Counted from the stretch's first letter, positions 38,907-48,027 are shown. The stretch is DNA of 64,000 nt from Chromobacterium violaceum ATCC 12472 (GCF_000007705.1 NC_005085.1:2985752-3049751); one strand, 5' to 3'. The notes: generated by a model not told the origin, from the letters alone. Translations and numbers: made by a program.

Positions 38907-40085
38907 ATGGAAGTAGCAATCGTAGCCGCGCAGCGCACCGCCATCGGCAGCTTCGGCGGCGGCTTGGCCAAGATTCCGGCGCCGGAGCTGGGCGCCACTG
39001 TGATCAAGGCGTTGCTGGAGAAGACCGGCGTCAAACCGGAAGACGTCAGCGAAGTGATCCTGGGCCAGGTGCTGACCGCCGGCAGCGGCCAGAACCCGGC
39101 CCGCCAGGCGCTGATCAAGGCCGGCCTGCCGGTCACCACTCCGGCCACCACGCTGAACGTGGTGTGCGGCTCCGGCCTGCGCGCCGTGCATCTGGCGGCC
39201 CAGGCCATCCTGGCCGGCGACGCCGACATCGTCATCGCCGGCGGCCAGGAAAGCATGTCGCTGTCCCCGCACATCCTGCCGGGCTCGCGCGACGGTTTCC
39301 GCATGGGCAACGCCCAACTGGTGGACACCATGGTCAACGACGGCCTGACCGACGCCTACAACGCCTACCACATGGGCATCACCGCTGAGAACGTGGCGGC
39401 CAAATACGGCATCGGCCGCGAAGAGCAGGACGCCTTCTCGCTGCAGTCGCAGCAGCGCGCCGCCGCCGCCCAGAAGGCCGGCAAATTCCGGGACGAGATC
39501 GTTCCGGTGCTGGTGCCGCAGCGCAAGGGCGATCCGCTGGCCTTCGACGCCGACGAGTTCATCAAGCACGACGCCAGCGCCGACGGCCTGGCCAAGCTGC
39601 GCCCGGCCTTCAAGAAGGACGGCACGGTCACCGCCGGCAACGCCTCCGGCATCAACGACGGCGCCGCCGCTGTGCTGCTGATGTCCACGCAAAAGGCCGA
39701 TCAGCTGGGCCTGAAGCCGCTGGCCATCATCAAGGGCTACGCGCTGACCGGCTGCGAGCCGGAAATCATGGGCATCGGCCCGGTATCCGCCACCCGCAAG
39801 GCGCTGTCCAAGGCCGGCTGGACGGTGGAAGACCTGGACCTGGTGGAGGCCAACGAGGCCTTCGCCGCTCAGGCGCTGGGCGTGGCCAAGGAGCTGGGCT
39901 GGGGCTCGGACAAGGTCAACGTCAACGGCGGCGCCATCGCGCTGGGCCACCCGATCGGCGCCTCCGGCTGCCGCGTGCTGGTGACCCTGCTGCACGAAAT
40001 GCAGCGCCGCGGCGCCAAGAAGGGCCTGGCCACGCTGTGCATCGGCGGCGGCATGGGCGTGGCGCTGGCGGTCGAGCGTCCGTAA
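38907..40085 (+). CDS. phaA: acetyl-CoA acetyltransferase (beta-ketothiolase)
   Basis: A 392-residue thiolase with all three active-site motifs: Cys in [13 protein letters not shown], His in [17 protein letters not shown], and Cys in [12 protein letters not shown]. It condenses two acetyl-CoA into acetoacetyl-CoA for PHB synthesis. AAAAGGAG precedes the ATG. Forms an operon with phaC; no phaB is in this window. Confidence 0.96.
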   Translation: MEVAIVAAQRTAIGSFGGGLAKIPAPELGATVIKALLEKTGVKPEDVSEVILGQVLTAGSGQNPARQALIKAGLPVTTPATTLNVVCGSGLRAVHLAAQAILAGDADIVIAGGQESMSLSPHILPGSRDGFRMGNAQLVDTMVNDGLTDAYNAYHMGITAENVAAKYGIGREEQDAFSLQSQQRAAAAQKAGKFRDEIVPVLVPQRKGDPLAFDADEFIKHDASADGLAKLRPAFKKDGTVTAGNASGINDGAAAVLLMSTQKADQLGLKPLAIIKGYALTGCEPEIMGIGPVSATRKALSKAGWTVEDLDLVEANEAFAAQALGVAKELGWGSDKVNVNGGAIALGHPIGASGCRVLVTLLHEMQRRGAKKGLATLCIGGGMGVALAVERP

Positions 40086-40105
40086 ACGCCCGCTTCGCAA
40101 GTACG

Positions 40106-40135
40106 AAACCCGCCGAATCCGGCGGGTTTTGTTTT
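40106..40135 (+). terminator. terminator of the phaCA operon
   Basis: Stem AAACCCGCC / GGCGGGTTT, loop GAATCC, then TTTTGTTTT. It also faces the convergent HAD gene. Confidence 0.92.
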
Positions 40136-40145
40136 GCCCAATCGT

Positions 40146-40760
40146 TTAGGCCAGGCTGATGCCCAATATGCGCTCAAGCGCTTGGCGCAGCGCAAGCACG
40201 TCGTTGCGGACATCGTCGTGGAAGAGCGTCGCCATCCCCAAGCCCGCCGCCACTTCCAGATTGCGCCGGCTGTTATCGATGAACAGGCTCCGCTCCGGCC
40301 GCAGCCCGCACAACGCCAACGCATGTTGGAAAATTTCCCCTCCAGACTTGTTCGCACCCACCGCAGCCGATACCACGATGGGATCGAACAACGCGTCCAG
40401 TTCGTGCATCGCGCGCAAACAGTCCATTCGGTCCGATTTATTGTCCGTAATAATGCCCAGCCGGAAACGCCCCTGCAGCCTTCTCGCCAGCGCCAGTACC
40501 CCTTCGTTCATCGGCGTGCTGCGGAAAGCCGCATCAAGCAAGTTGTAATCCATTTCCAGACCCAATTCGCAGCATAGCGCAGACCAGACATCAGGGTGCC
40601 CCAGCCTGCCCAGCAACAAGTCGTCGTTGTAACGCTCCAGCGCTTGGTCGATCCTATCAAATCCAAGCCCGGTGGCTTCGCCCAGATAACGATTGGTGGT
40701 GTCGGAACCGTATTTATCGGTGGTCAACACGCCATCGAAATCGAAGAACACAGCATCCAT
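40146..40760 (-). CDS. HAD-superfamily hydrolase
   Basis: A 204-residue protein with HAD motifs: [14 protein letters not shown] (nucleophile Asp, residues about 4-17), [10 protein letters not shown] (motif II), K in [13 protein letters not shown] and [13 protein letters not shown] (motif IV). Probably a small-molecule phosphatase of the phosphoglycolate-phosphatase-like group. The ATG at 40760 has AAGGA ten bases before. Confidence 0.85.
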   Translation of the reverse strand: MDAVFFDFDGVLTTDKYGSDTTNRYLGEATGLGFDRIDQALERYNDDLLLGRLGHPDVWSALCCELGLEMDYNLLDAAFRSTPMNEGVLALARRLQGRFRLGIITDNKSDRMDCLRAMHELDALFDPIVVSAAVGANKSGGEIFQHALALCGLRPERSLFIDNSRRNLEVAAGLGMATLFHDDVRNDVLALRQALERILGISLA

Positions 40761-40935
40761 TAAATAACATCCTTGCAAAACATCGCCCATCAAGCATTGC
40801 GCGTTCGCGCCCGGTCAAGAACGCCTCGCCGCCGCGAAGGCTCCGCATCCTGACACTCATTCCCTTTTCCTCGATTGCTTACATTCCGTCAAGCAGACAA
40901 AATGTCATTGCAATAACAAGGCAATCACACTCTCG

Positions 40936-41361
40936 ATGCAGACACCCGAACTTTTCATATGCGATCAAGCCGCTCCGGAAGCGGAGAAAACGATCGCTGC
41001 CGGCCTGAACCAGTACAACGACCAACACACCGGCTATGCCGACCGCCAGCCGCTGGCGGTGCTGGCGCGCGACCCCGCCACCGGCGAGACATTGGGCGGC
41101 GCCTATGGCCGCAGCTCGCTGGGCCTGTTGTTTCTGGAACTGTTCCACCTGCCCGAACCGCTGCGCGGACAGGGACTGGGCAGCCGCATTCTGCAAGCGT
41201 TCGAAGACGAAGGCCGGCGACGCGGTTGCCGCCATGCCGTGCTGTACACCATCAGCTTCCAAGCCCCGGGCTTCTACCAGCGGCACGGCTGGCAGGTTTT
41301 CGGGGAGATCCCCTGCGATCCGCCGGGCGCCAGTCGGATTTTCCTGCGCAAGGCGCTGTAA
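40936..41361 (+). CDS. GNAT-family N-acetyltransferase
   Basis: A 141-residue protein with the acetyl-CoA loop PLRGQGLGSRILQAFEDEG (about residues 75-93) and the C-terminal AVLYTISFQAPGFYQRHGW. The substrate is unknown. Monocistronic between two convergent/divergent genes. Confidence 0.85.
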   Translation: MQTPELFICDQAAPEAEKTIAAGLNQYNDQHTGYADRQPLAVLARDPATGETLGGAYGRSSLGLLFLELFHLPEPLRGQGLGSRILQAFEDEGRRRGCRHAVLYTISFQAPGFYQRHGWQVFGEIPCDPPGASRIFLRKAL

Positions 41362-41386
41362 ACCCAAGCGGACGCCGCCACGCGGC

Positions 41387-41833
41387 TCAGGCTTTTTCAT
41401 CCAGCAGAAAACGCGGTCCGCAGCCCTGCTCGCCCGCCTTGTCGTCCGGGTTGTACAGCTTGCAGCGCTCCAGCGACAAGCAGCCGCAGCCTATGCAGCT
41501 GTCCAGCTGGTCGCGCAGCCGGCACAGCGCGTCTATCCGTTCCTGCAGCAGCGGCTTCCAGGCCTGCGAGATCCGCGCCCAGTCGTCGGCCGTCGGCGTG
41601 CGCTGCGAAGGCAGGTCGGCCAGCGCCGCGCCGATGTCCTGCAGGCTCATGCCCATCGCCTGGGCGACGCGGATGAAGGACACCCGGCGGATCGCGTCGC
41701 GCCGGTAGCGCCGGGTCTTGCCCGCCTCGCCCACACTGTGGATCAGGCCCCGCGCCTCGTAAAAGCGCAAGGCGCTGGCCGCCACCCCGGTCCGCTTGGC
41801 CAGTCGGCCTATGGTGATGGTGCTTTCTTCCAT
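41387..41833 (-). CDS. soxR: redox-sensitive transcriptional activator SoxR
   Basis: A 148-residue MerR-type protein: HTH start TIGRLAKRTGVAASALRFYE and the 2Fe-2S cysteine cluster CIGCGCLSLERC that defines SoxR. It senses redox-cycling compounds or nitric oxide and switches on promoters with overlong spacers. Its start is a few bases from the SoxR operator at 41846, which also suggests autoregulation. There is no soxS nearby, as usual outside enterics; the direct target is the divergent flavodoxin operon. Confidence 0.95.
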   Translation of the reverse strand: MEESTITIGRLAKRTGVAASALRFYEARGLIHSVGEAGKTRRYRRDAIRRVSFIRVAQAMGMSLQDIGAALADLPSQRTPTADDWARISQAWKPLLQERIDALCRLRDQLDSCIGCGCLSLERCKLYNPDDKAGEQGCGPRFLLDEKA

Positions 41834-41840
41834 TTCCGCA

Positions 41841-41871
41841 TTGACTTCAAGTTAACTTGAACTTTGATACT
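41841..41871 (+). promoter_or_regulatory. SoxR-dependent promoter with 19-bp spacer
   Basis: TTGACT (-35, 41841-41846) and GATACT (-10, 41866-41871) are separated by 19 bases that contain the perfect palindrome TTCAAGTTAACTTGAA (41846-41861), matching the SoxR box core. The 19-bp spacer is the hallmark of MerR/SoxR-activated promoters. Confidence 0.9.
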
Positions 41872-41901
41872 AGCATCACCGCCATTGATCACGCGAACGA
41901 C

Positions 41902-42486
41902 ATGAGCCATATCCAGATCGTCTATTATTCCAGCGGCGAAAGCACCCACCAGTTGGCCGAGGCCATCCGGGACGGCGCTTCCGAATACGGCCCCGCCCGC
42001 CTGCTGCGCATCCTGCCCCAACACATCCGGCATGGCCGCTACCCGATCCAGGCCTTCGCCGACGAGCTTCAGGACGCCAGCGCCATCATCTTCGGCAGCC
42101 CCACCTTCATGGGCGGCCCAGCCGCGCAGTTCAAGGCCTTCGCCGACGCCAGCAGCGCCGGCTGGTGCCGCCAGGCCTGGGCGGACAAGATCGCCGCCGG
42201 CTTCACCATAGGCGGCAACCTGAACGGCGACCAGCAATGCACGCTGGCCTGCTTCGCCACGCTGGCCGCCCAACACGGCATGCTGTGGTGCGGACTGGAC
42301 ATCGCCGCCGGCTACAGCCCGGAGGGACTCAACCGTCTGGGTTGCCAACTCGGCGCCACCGCGCACAGCCCGGACGGCAAATTGCACCCCTCCGATCTGG
42401 CCACCGCCCGCTATCTTGGCCGGCGCGTCGCCCGGCTGGCCCAACGCATGCGCGTCAGCGCCCTTACCGAGGAGCCACAGACATGA
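41902..42486 (+). CDS. flavodoxin-family NAD(P)H oxidoreductase-like protein
   Basis: A 194-residue flavodoxin-fold protein: the FMN phosphate loop region IQIVYYSSGESTHQLAEAI and FGSPTFMGGPAAQFKAF, similar to WrbA-type quinone reductases. Under a SoxR promoter it probably reduces quinones or redox-cycling toxins. No strong Shine-Dalgarno. It overlaps the next gene by four bases (ATGA). Confidence 0.85.
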   Translation: MSHIQIVYYSSGESTHQLAEAIRDGASEYGPARLLRILPQHIRHGRYPIQAFADELQDASAIIFGSPTFMGGPAAQFKAFADASSAGWCRQAWADKIAAGFTIGGNLNGDQQCTLACFATLAAQHGMLWCGLDIAAGYSPEGLNRLGCQLGATAHSPDGKLHPSDLATARYLGRRVARLAQRMRVSALTEEPQT

Positions 42487-42899
42487 CACCCTGCATCCAT
42501 GGCATAGACCACATCCACGTCTACGCGCGCGACCGCGCCGCCGCCGAGTCCTGGTACCGCCGCGTGCTGGGCCTGTCCCGCGTGCCGGAGCTGGAGTTCT
42601 GGAGCCCGGGACGCGGCCCGCTGACTGTCGCCAACGCGGCCGGCACGCTCAAGCTGGCGTTGTTCGAGCGCCCCGATGTCGCGCCGGGATCCGTGATCGC
42701 GCTGGGCGTCGATGCGGAGGGCTTCCTGCAATGGCGCGCCCATCTGCGGCAGGAGCTGGGCGAGCCGCCGGAAGCGGTGGATCACGAAGCATCCTGGTCG
42801 ATGTATTTTTCCGACCCCGACGGCAATGGCTACGAGATCACCAGCTACGATTACGCCGAGCTGGCGGCACGCCTGTCCGGCGAAGCCATCCGGCCATGA
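42483..42899 (+). CDS. VOC (glyoxalase/dioxygenase) family protein
   Basis: A 138-residue protein with two beta-alpha-beta-beta-beta units: IDHIHVYARDRAAAESWYRR at the start and DHEASWSMYFSDPDGNGYEI near the end. Metal ligands His and Glu are visible at H13 region and in GNGYEI. Translationally coupled to the flavodoxin gene, so part of the SoxR response; perhaps detoxification or resistance by sequestering (inference). Confidence 0.85.
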   Translation: MTPCIHGIDHIHVYARDRAAAESWYRRVLGLSRVPELEFWSPGRGPLTVANAAGTLKLALFERPDVAPGSVIALGVDAEGFLQWRAHLRQELGEPPEAVDHEASWSMYFSDPDGNGYEITSYDYAELAARLSGEAIRP

Positions 42900-42934
42900 A
42901 AAAACCTCCTGTCGCGGAAGGCAGGAGGTTTATC
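42899..42934 (+). terminator. terminator of the SoxR-controlled operon
   Basis: Stem AACCTCCTG / CAGGAGGTT beginning three bases past the stop, followed by TTAT. The T-stretch is short. Confidence 0.7.
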
Positions 42935-43002
42935 CGTTTCGCCGGTCAGATGGCCGGCCGTTCCGGCCCCGTGGGCCGGCGTGGCGTCAATGAGAAAGAC
43001 GC

Positions 43003-43128
43003 CTAGTGAGGAACGATGACGGGAGCGTCCGGCGCATGCTTCTTCTGGTGCTTGGCCGCCCGTTTCTCCTTCGGCGTCATCAACGGCTGCTTCTTGGCTT
43101 CTTTGCTGCTGTGTCTGGATTTGCTCAT
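43003..43128 (-). CDS. 41-residue Lys-rich small protein
   Basis: A short gene with a strong AGGAG site six bases before its ATG, encoding MSKSRHSSKEAKKQPLMTPK followed by EKRAAKHQKKH and APDAPVIVPH. It is extremely basic. Similar short Lys-rich proteins are, from memory, widespread and uncharacterised in betaproteobacteria. It probably binds nucleic acid, but that is a guess from charge. Confidence 0.7.
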   Translation of the reverse strand: MSKSRHSSKEAKKQPLMTPKEKRAAKHQKKHAPDAPVIVPH

Positions 43129-43251
43129 GATTCGCTCCTGATTTAGTCGAGCGTCGGCATGACCGACACCGGCCTCAGTATAGTAGGAATCGACGGGAAT
43201 GCCGGAAACGCAACAAAAATGCGCGCAACATCCGGCGCGCCATCAAATTTC

Positions 43252-43279
43252 TTGCCAAAACGCGGAATGCCATTATCAT
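43252..43279 (+). promoter_or_regulatory. possible promoter of the leader peptide / pepP unit
   Basis: TTGCCA (43252-43257) and TATCAT (43274-43279) with a 16-base spacer, about 66 bases before the short open frame at 43345. Confidence 0.45.
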
Positions 43280-43344
43280 TTCCATTCCAGCCAAAGCGAG
43301 CCGATTTTCTTGCCAGGCAGAGAGCGAAAACGACAAAGGAATCC

Positions 43345-43428
43345 ATGATGAAGCATTTTCTGTCCACCCTGATCCAGCTGTGCAATGTCGCCGGCCGCCC
43401 CGGCCACCGCCGCGTCAAGCACCGCTGA
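43345..43428 (+). CDS. possible 27-residue leader peptide upstream of aminopeptidase P
   Basis: AAGGA lies just before tandem ATGs. The encoded peptide begins MMKHFLSTLIQLCNVAG and ends HRRVKHR, with five Arg and three His. It is followed by a GC hairpin (43443-43464) and then an intrinsic terminator (43481-43514) before the aminopeptidase start at 43553. This is the layout of a transcription-attenuation leader. No known leader family recognised. Confidence 0.45.
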   Translation: MMKHFLSTLIQLCNVAGRPGHRRVKHR

Positions 43429-43480
43429 CCTCCATTTCCCCAGCCCGCGGCCCCGGCTGCGGGCCCGCATGCCAGCCATG

Positions 43481-43514
43481 AGCCGCGCTCATCCACTTGC
43501 GCGGCTTTTCCTTT
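43481..43514 (+). terminator. intrinsic terminator or attenuator before aminopeptidase P
   Basis: Stem AGCCGCGC / GCGCGGCT with a 10-base loop, then TTTTCCTTT. It ends about 40 bases before the start of the aminopeptidase gene and lies on the same strand. A competing hairpin GCCCGC / GCGGGC lies at 43443-43464. Confidence 0.75.
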
Positions 43515-43552
43515 GCTTACAGAATGCATGCAAACACCCAACCGGAGCCGGC

Positions 43553-45361
43553 ATGAACACCGTAGCAACCCCGCAACTGGACACCATTCCGCAACGCATC
43601 GCCTCGCTGCGCGCCGCGATGAAGAACGCCGGCGCCGACGCCTGTCTGGTGCCCTCGTCCGACCCGCACATTTCCGAATACCTGCCCCAGCGCTGGCAGG
43701 CGCGCCAGTGGCTGTCGGGTTTCACCGGATCGATGGGCACGCTGATCGTCGGCGCCGACTTCGCCGGCCTGTGGGCCGACAGCCGCTACTGGGTTCAGGC
43801 CGAGCAGGAACTGGCCGGCACTGGCATCCAGCTGATGAAGATAGACACCGCCGCCAGCAGCCTGCACCTGCAATGGCTGGCCGACAATCTGCGAACCGGC
43901 CAGACGCTGGCGGTGGACGGCGACGTGCTGGGCCTGGCCGCCGCCAAGGCCTTGCAAGCGGCGCTGGAGCCGCGCGGCGTCATCGTGCGCGCCGATCTGG
44001 ATCTGATAGACGCGGTCTATGCCGGCCGGCCGGCGCTGCCCGCCGCCGCCGTCTACCAGCATGACGGCGACTACGCGCCGGAAAGCCGCGCCGCCAAGCT
44101 CGCCCGCGTGCGCGAAGCGATGCGCGAGGCCGGCGCGGACCGCCACTTCATCTCCACGCTGGACGACATCGCCTGGCTGTTCAATCTGCGCGGCGCCGAC
44201 GTCAGCTACAACCCGGTATTCATCGCCCACGCCTTGATCGAGACAGACAACGCCACGCTGTTCGTCGCGCCGGGCAAGATAGACGCCGCCCTCGCCGCCC
44301 AGCTGGCCGCCGACGGCGTCCGGATCGCGGATTACGCGGCCGCCAAACCTGCGCTGTCGGCGCTGCCCGGCGGCGCGCTGCTGATCGACCCGCGCCGCGT
44401 CACGCTGGGCCTGCGCCGGGCGGTGGCCGACCGCGTGCGAGTGATCGAGGCGATCAATCCCAGCACGCTGATGAAGTCGCGCAAGAGCGCGGCCGAGGCC
44501 GAGCACGTGCGCCGCGCGATGGAACAGGACGGCGCCGCGCTGGCCGAGTTCTTCGCCTGGTTCGAGGCCAACGTCAACCGCGCCCGCATCACCGAATTGA
44601 CCATAGACGACGAGATCACCGCCGCCCGCGCGCGCCGCCCCGGCTTCGTCTCGCCCAGCTTCGGCACCATCGCCGGCTTCAACGCCAACGGCGCGCTGCC
44701 GCACTATCACGCCACTCCGGAAGCGCACAGCGAGATCCAGGGCGATGGCCTGCTGCTGATCGACTCCGGCGGCCAATACCTGGGCGGCACCACCGACATC
44801 ACCCGCGTGGTGGCCGTCGGCACGCCCAGCGCCGCTCAGAAGCGCGACTTCACCCTGGTGCTGAAGGGCACGATGGCACTGTCGATGGCCCATTTCCCGC
44901 GCGGCACGCTGTCGCCGATGCTGGACGCGCTGGCCCGCGCGCCCTTGTGGCAGCACGACATCGATTTCGGCCACGGCACCGGCCACGGCGTCGGCTATTT
45001 CCTCAATGTGCACGAAGGCCCGCAAAGCATCTCGCGCGCGGTGCCGGAGCCGCACATGGCGATGCAGGAAGGCATGATCACCTCGATCGAGCCGGGCGTG
45101 TACCGCGCCGGCCAATGGGGCGTGCGCATCGAGAACCTGGTGCTGAACGTGGCCTCGGAACGGAACCAGTTCGGCGACTTCCTGAAGTTCGAGACGCTGA
45201 CGCTGTGTCCGATAGACCGGCGCTGCATCGACCTCTCCCTGCTCACCCAGCCGGAAATCGCCTGGCTGAACGGCTATCACGCCGAGGTGCGCGCGCGGCT
45301 GCTGCCGCTGGTGGACGGCGCGGCGCGCGACTGGCTGCTGGCCAACACCGAAACGCTGTAA
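43553..45361 (+). CDS. Xaa-Pro aminopeptidase (aminopeptidase P, three-domain type)
   Basis: A 602-residue M24 metallopeptidase. Two N-terminal creatinase-like domains (about 10-290) precede the catalytic domain with the metal ligands: LLIDSGGQYLGGTTDITR (two Asp), HGTGHGVGYFLNVHEGP (His), SIEPGVYRAGQWG (Glu) and VRIENLVLNV (Glu). The long C-terminal part and size match the three-domain (eukaryote-like) aminopeptidase P rather than the shorter E. coli PepP. It removes an N-terminal residue next to proline. GGAG precedes the ATG. Its expression may depend on the terminator just upstream. Confidence 0.93.
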   Translation: MNTVATPQLDTIPQRIASLRAAMKNAGADACLVPSSDPHISEYLPQRWQARQWLSGFTGSMGTLIVGADFAGLWADSRYWVQAEQELAGTGIQLMKIDTAASSLHLQWLADNLRTGQTLAVDGDVLGLAAAKALQAALEPRGVIVRADLDLIDAVYAGRPALPAAAVYQHDGDYAPESRAAKLARVREAMREAGADRHFISTLDDIAWLFNLRGADVSYNPVFIAHALIETDNATLFVAPGKIDAALAAQLAADGVRIADYAAAKPALSALPGGALLIDPRRVTLGLRRAVADRVRVIEAINPSTLMKSRKSAAEAEHVRRAMEQDGAALAEFFAWFEANVNRARITELTIDDEITAARARRPGFVSPSFGTIAGFNANGALPHYHATPEAHSEIQGDGLLLIDSGGQYLGGTTDITRVVAVGTPSAAQKRDFTLVLKGTMALSMAHFPRGTLSPMLDALARAPLWQHDIDFGHGTGHGVGYFLNVHEGPQSISRAVPEPHMAMQEGMITSIEPGVYRAGQWGVRIENLVLNVASERNQFGDFLKFETLTLCPIDRRCIDLSLLTQPEIAWLNGYHAEVRARLLPLVDGAARDWLLANTETL

Positions 45362-45381
45362 ACTCAGGCGATACCCGTCGA

Positions 45382-45415
45382 CAGGCCATGCCGCTGCGGC
45401 ATGGCCTGTTTCGTT
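45382..45415 (+). terminator. terminator of the aminopeptidase gene
   Basis: A perfect 12-bp stem CAGGCCATGCCG / CGGCATGGCCTG with a CTG loop, then TTTCGTTTT. Confidence 0.9.
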
Positions 45416-45431
45416 TTGCAAGGAATGACCG

Positions 45432-46325
45432 ATGCCGTTCGACCGTCTGGCCGACCTGCGCCTGTTTCAGGACGCCTCCCAGCTTGGCAGCTTTTCCGCC
45501 GCCGGCCGCAAGCACGGCCTGTCCCCCGCCGCCGCCAGCGCCTGCATCCAGCGCATGGAGGCGGCCTTGAACGCCCGCCTGTTCCAGCGCACCACCCGCC
45601 GCCTGCGCCTGACCGAGGCCGGGGAGACCTATCTCGCCTACTGCCGGCAGGCGCTGGAATTGCTGGAGGAAGGCGAACACCGGCTGCAGCAGGCGCAACA
45701 GGAATTGAGCGGCGTGATCCGCCTGTCCGCGCCGTCCGATCTGGGCCGCAACCGGCTGCTGGATTGCCTGGACCGTTTCGGCGCCGAGCATCCCGCCGTG
45801 CACTTCTCGCTGTCGCTCAGCGACACTCCGGCCGACCTGATCGGCGACGACATCGACCTCGCCATCCGCTACGGCCAGCCGGCCGACAGCAGCCTGGTGG
45901 CGCGCCAGCTGGCCGCCAGCCGCCGCGTGGTCTGCGCCGCGCCGTCGCTGCTGGAAAAGCTGGGCCAACCATCGCATCCCCAAGACCTCGCCGGCCTGCC
46001 CACGCTGACGCTGACCACCGGCCATGGCCCGATGAATGAATGGCGTTACCGGGACAAGGGGGAAATCCGCTCGCTGCGGCTGGAGCGCGTGCGCCAGAGC
46101 AATGACGGAGAGGTGCTGCGCCGCTGGGCGGTGCAGGGTCACGGCTTCGCCTACAAGTCGCGGCTGGACATCGCCGACGACCTCGCCGCCGGCAGGCTGA
46201 CGACGGTGCTGGACGACTACTTCATCGAGCCCGCGCCGCTGCACCTGCTCTACCCCGGCCACCGGCTGCAGCCGGCGCGGATACGGCGGCTGATAGATTT
46301 CCTGCTGGATCAGTTCGCCGCCTAG
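45432..46325 (+). CDS. LysR-family transcriptional regulator
   Basis: A 297-residue LTTR: N-terminal winged HTH (LFQDASQLGSFSAAGRKHGL to ACIQRMEAALNARLFQRTTR, residues about 10-55) and a periplasmic-binding-like effector domain from about residue 90. AAGGA precedes the ATG. Target unknown; it is not divergent from a gene. Its TAG stop lies at the very edge of the inverted-repeat element that follows. Confidence 0.9.
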   Translation: MPFDRLADLRLFQDASQLGSFSAAGRKHGLSPAAASACIQRMEAALNARLFQRTTRRLRLTEAGETYLAYCRQALELLEEGEHRLQQAQQELSGVIRLSAPSDLGRNRLLDCLDRFGAEHPAVHFSLSLSDTPADLIGDDIDLAIRYGQPADSSLVARQLAASRRVVCAAPSLLEKLGQPSHPQDLAGLPTLTLTTGHGPMNEWRYRDKGEIRSLRLERVRQSNDGEVLRRWAVQGHGFAYKSRLDIADDLAAGRLTTVLDDYFIEPAPLHLLYPGHRLQPARIRRLIDFLLDQFAA

Positions 46326-46433
46326 AGTGGCTAACAACACTCAATTTTACGGCAGAGACAAGGCGCGCCGACGCAGACAGTACAAGCAGTACGGCAAGCC
46401 AGCGCAGCATCAGGGGTTTGGTGGGCCGCTCTC
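46324..46433. mobile_element. inverted-repeat element, copy 2 (diverged right end)
   Basis: Shares with 23326-23440 the left end AGAGTGGCTAACAA and the core ACAAGGCGCGCCGACGCAGA. The right end (GTTTGGTGGGCCGCTCT) has diverged. It starts on the stop codon of the LysR gene. Confidence 0.65.
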
Positions 46434-46680
46434 AACCGACCTCAGCACACAGCATTCCCGACACCTCCCTCGTCGGCCATTTCAAGTGCCGCGGAACGCC
46501 GGTCCGCCGACTTGCCGCGCGATGCGCGGCGTCTGTCTCAGCGTCACGCAGCCGGCGTGCAAAGAGATTGCCCCATGCGCGCCAAAGCATGGCCTTCGCT
46601 CATGCGGGCAGCGCGCTGGCCGTTTGCAGCGGGACAGGCTCGACCGCTCACCGTCGGCGCCAGCCCGTCAGCAGGCCTGC
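46434..46680. other. gap between the LysR gene and the NRPS locus
   Basis: About 250 bases with no convincing gene, repeat or terminator. It is the left border of the NRPS locus. Confidence 0.4.
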
Positions 46681-48027
46681 TCAGGCCACTGACTCGCTCA
46701 GGCCTATTGGCGCGTCTTCGACCATATCGTCAAGTTGAGCCAGATTGGTGCCCAGCAGGGCAAACACCGAGATCGCCAAACTGCCGATGCCGCACAACAC
46801 AAAGAGCAAGGCTACGCCTCGTCCTTGTCCAATCCCCAACCAGCCTCCGAGCAGATCCGCCAAGCCGCCGCCAGGCATCATCGCAGGCGCGAGCACTCTC
46901 TCCACCAGTACGCCACCCGCCAGCAGCATCGCAGAAACCGCGGCGAGGTTGATCGAAGCCAACAGGCTGAACAAGCTGCCCCGCCAGTCCAGCGGCGTCT
47001 TGCGCATCCAAAGGCTCAAAGTGCAGCTGTTGGACACGCTGCCGCATGCCATCGCCGCCATGGCGGCCAGCGCCCACAACAGGGGCTTTTCCACGAAGCC
47101 GGCCATGGCCACCGCGACCGCCAACAACAGATCCGACAATATGATCCAGCGCATCAGCCGACGCTTGGGATTCGAGATGGTGACCGCGATCGCGCCGCCG
47201 ATCGCGCCGAAAGCGCCGCACCCCATCACCATCCCCAGCGTGTCGCTGCCGTGCCGGGCCAGCACCAGCGGCGTCAGCATGCTGGAAACCAGCGTGATCA
47301 GCGCCACCTGCAACAGCATATAGATCAGCAAACCGAACATCGCTCTCTGCCCGTTCAGATAGGCCATCGTTTTGCTCAGACTGGAGCGGCTGTGCCGCCA
47401 CAAGCGGCCAACCGTGTTGCCTGCGGCCGCCGGCTCCGTCGCTCCCCGCATGGCTCGCAGCACCAGCAAAACCGCGGCCGCAATCAGCAGCGTCTCCAAA
47501 GGCAGAATGCCCGTCAGCCCGAACTGAAACATCAGCGCGCCGGCCAACATCGGTCCCGCGAGTTGCACCAGCCCATCGCTCAGGGTCCGCAATCCATTGG
47601 CCTGGCTCAGCTGGTTGACGGGCAGCAGCCGGCTCAATGCCACTTGGTATGATGGCCTACGGAAGAGGTGGATCAAAGCGACAAGTCCATTCATCGCCAT
47701 CGCAGCCGGAACCAGCAGCGCATCCAGCCAGATCATGAAAGATAAAACACCAATCAGCAGCAATAGTAGGAAATCGCAGGCAATCAGCACTTTTCTTCGA
47801 TCCAATAGATCCGCGCAAGCGCCGGCGATGGGCAGCAACAAAAACGCAGGCAAGGTTCCCGTCAATAAGGCAAAAGAAAAGTCCTCGACCGAGCCCGTCT
47901 TTTGATAAATCCACACGCCTAGCGCGAATTGCAGCAATAGACTGCCCAAGCCCGTAATCATCTCGCTCAGCCACATGCAAGCAAACGCGGCGCCCAAGGA
48001 TCGAAATCGCTTCAGCACCAAGCTCAC
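46681..48027 (-). CDS. MFS transporter of the NRPS locus (EntS-like)
   Basis: A 448-residue protein with about twelve hydrophobic segments (first one FACMWLSEMITGLGSLLLQF; loop ACADLLDRRKVLIACDFLLL). The architecture resembles the MFS_3/EntS group of peptide and siderophore exporters. It begins with a GTG that overlaps the TGA of the thioesterase-like gene (GTGA), so it is translationally coupled and belongs to the NRPS operon. It probably exports the peptide. Confidence 0.85.
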   Translation of the reverse strand: MSLVLKRFRSLGAAFACMWLSEMITGLGSLLLQFALGVWIYQKTGSVEDFSFALLTGTLPAFLLLPIAGACADLLDRRKVLIACDFLLLLLIGVLSFMIWLDALLVPAAMAMNGLVALIHLFRRPSYQVALSRLLPVNQLSQANGLRTLSDGLVQLAGPMLAGALMFQFGLTGILPLETLLIAAAVLLVLRAMRGATEPAAAGNTVGRLWRHSRSSLSKTMAYLNGQRAMFGLLIYMLLQVALITLVSSMLTPLVLARHGSDTLGMVMGCGAFGAIGGAIAVTISNPKRRLMRWIILSDLLLAVAVAMAGFVEKPLLWALAAMAAMACGSVSNSCTLSLWMRKTPLDWRGSLFSLLASINLAAVSAMLLAGGVLVERVLAPAMMPGGGLADLLGGWLGIGQGRGVALLFVLCGIGSLAISVFALLGTNLAQLDDMVEDAPIGLSESVA

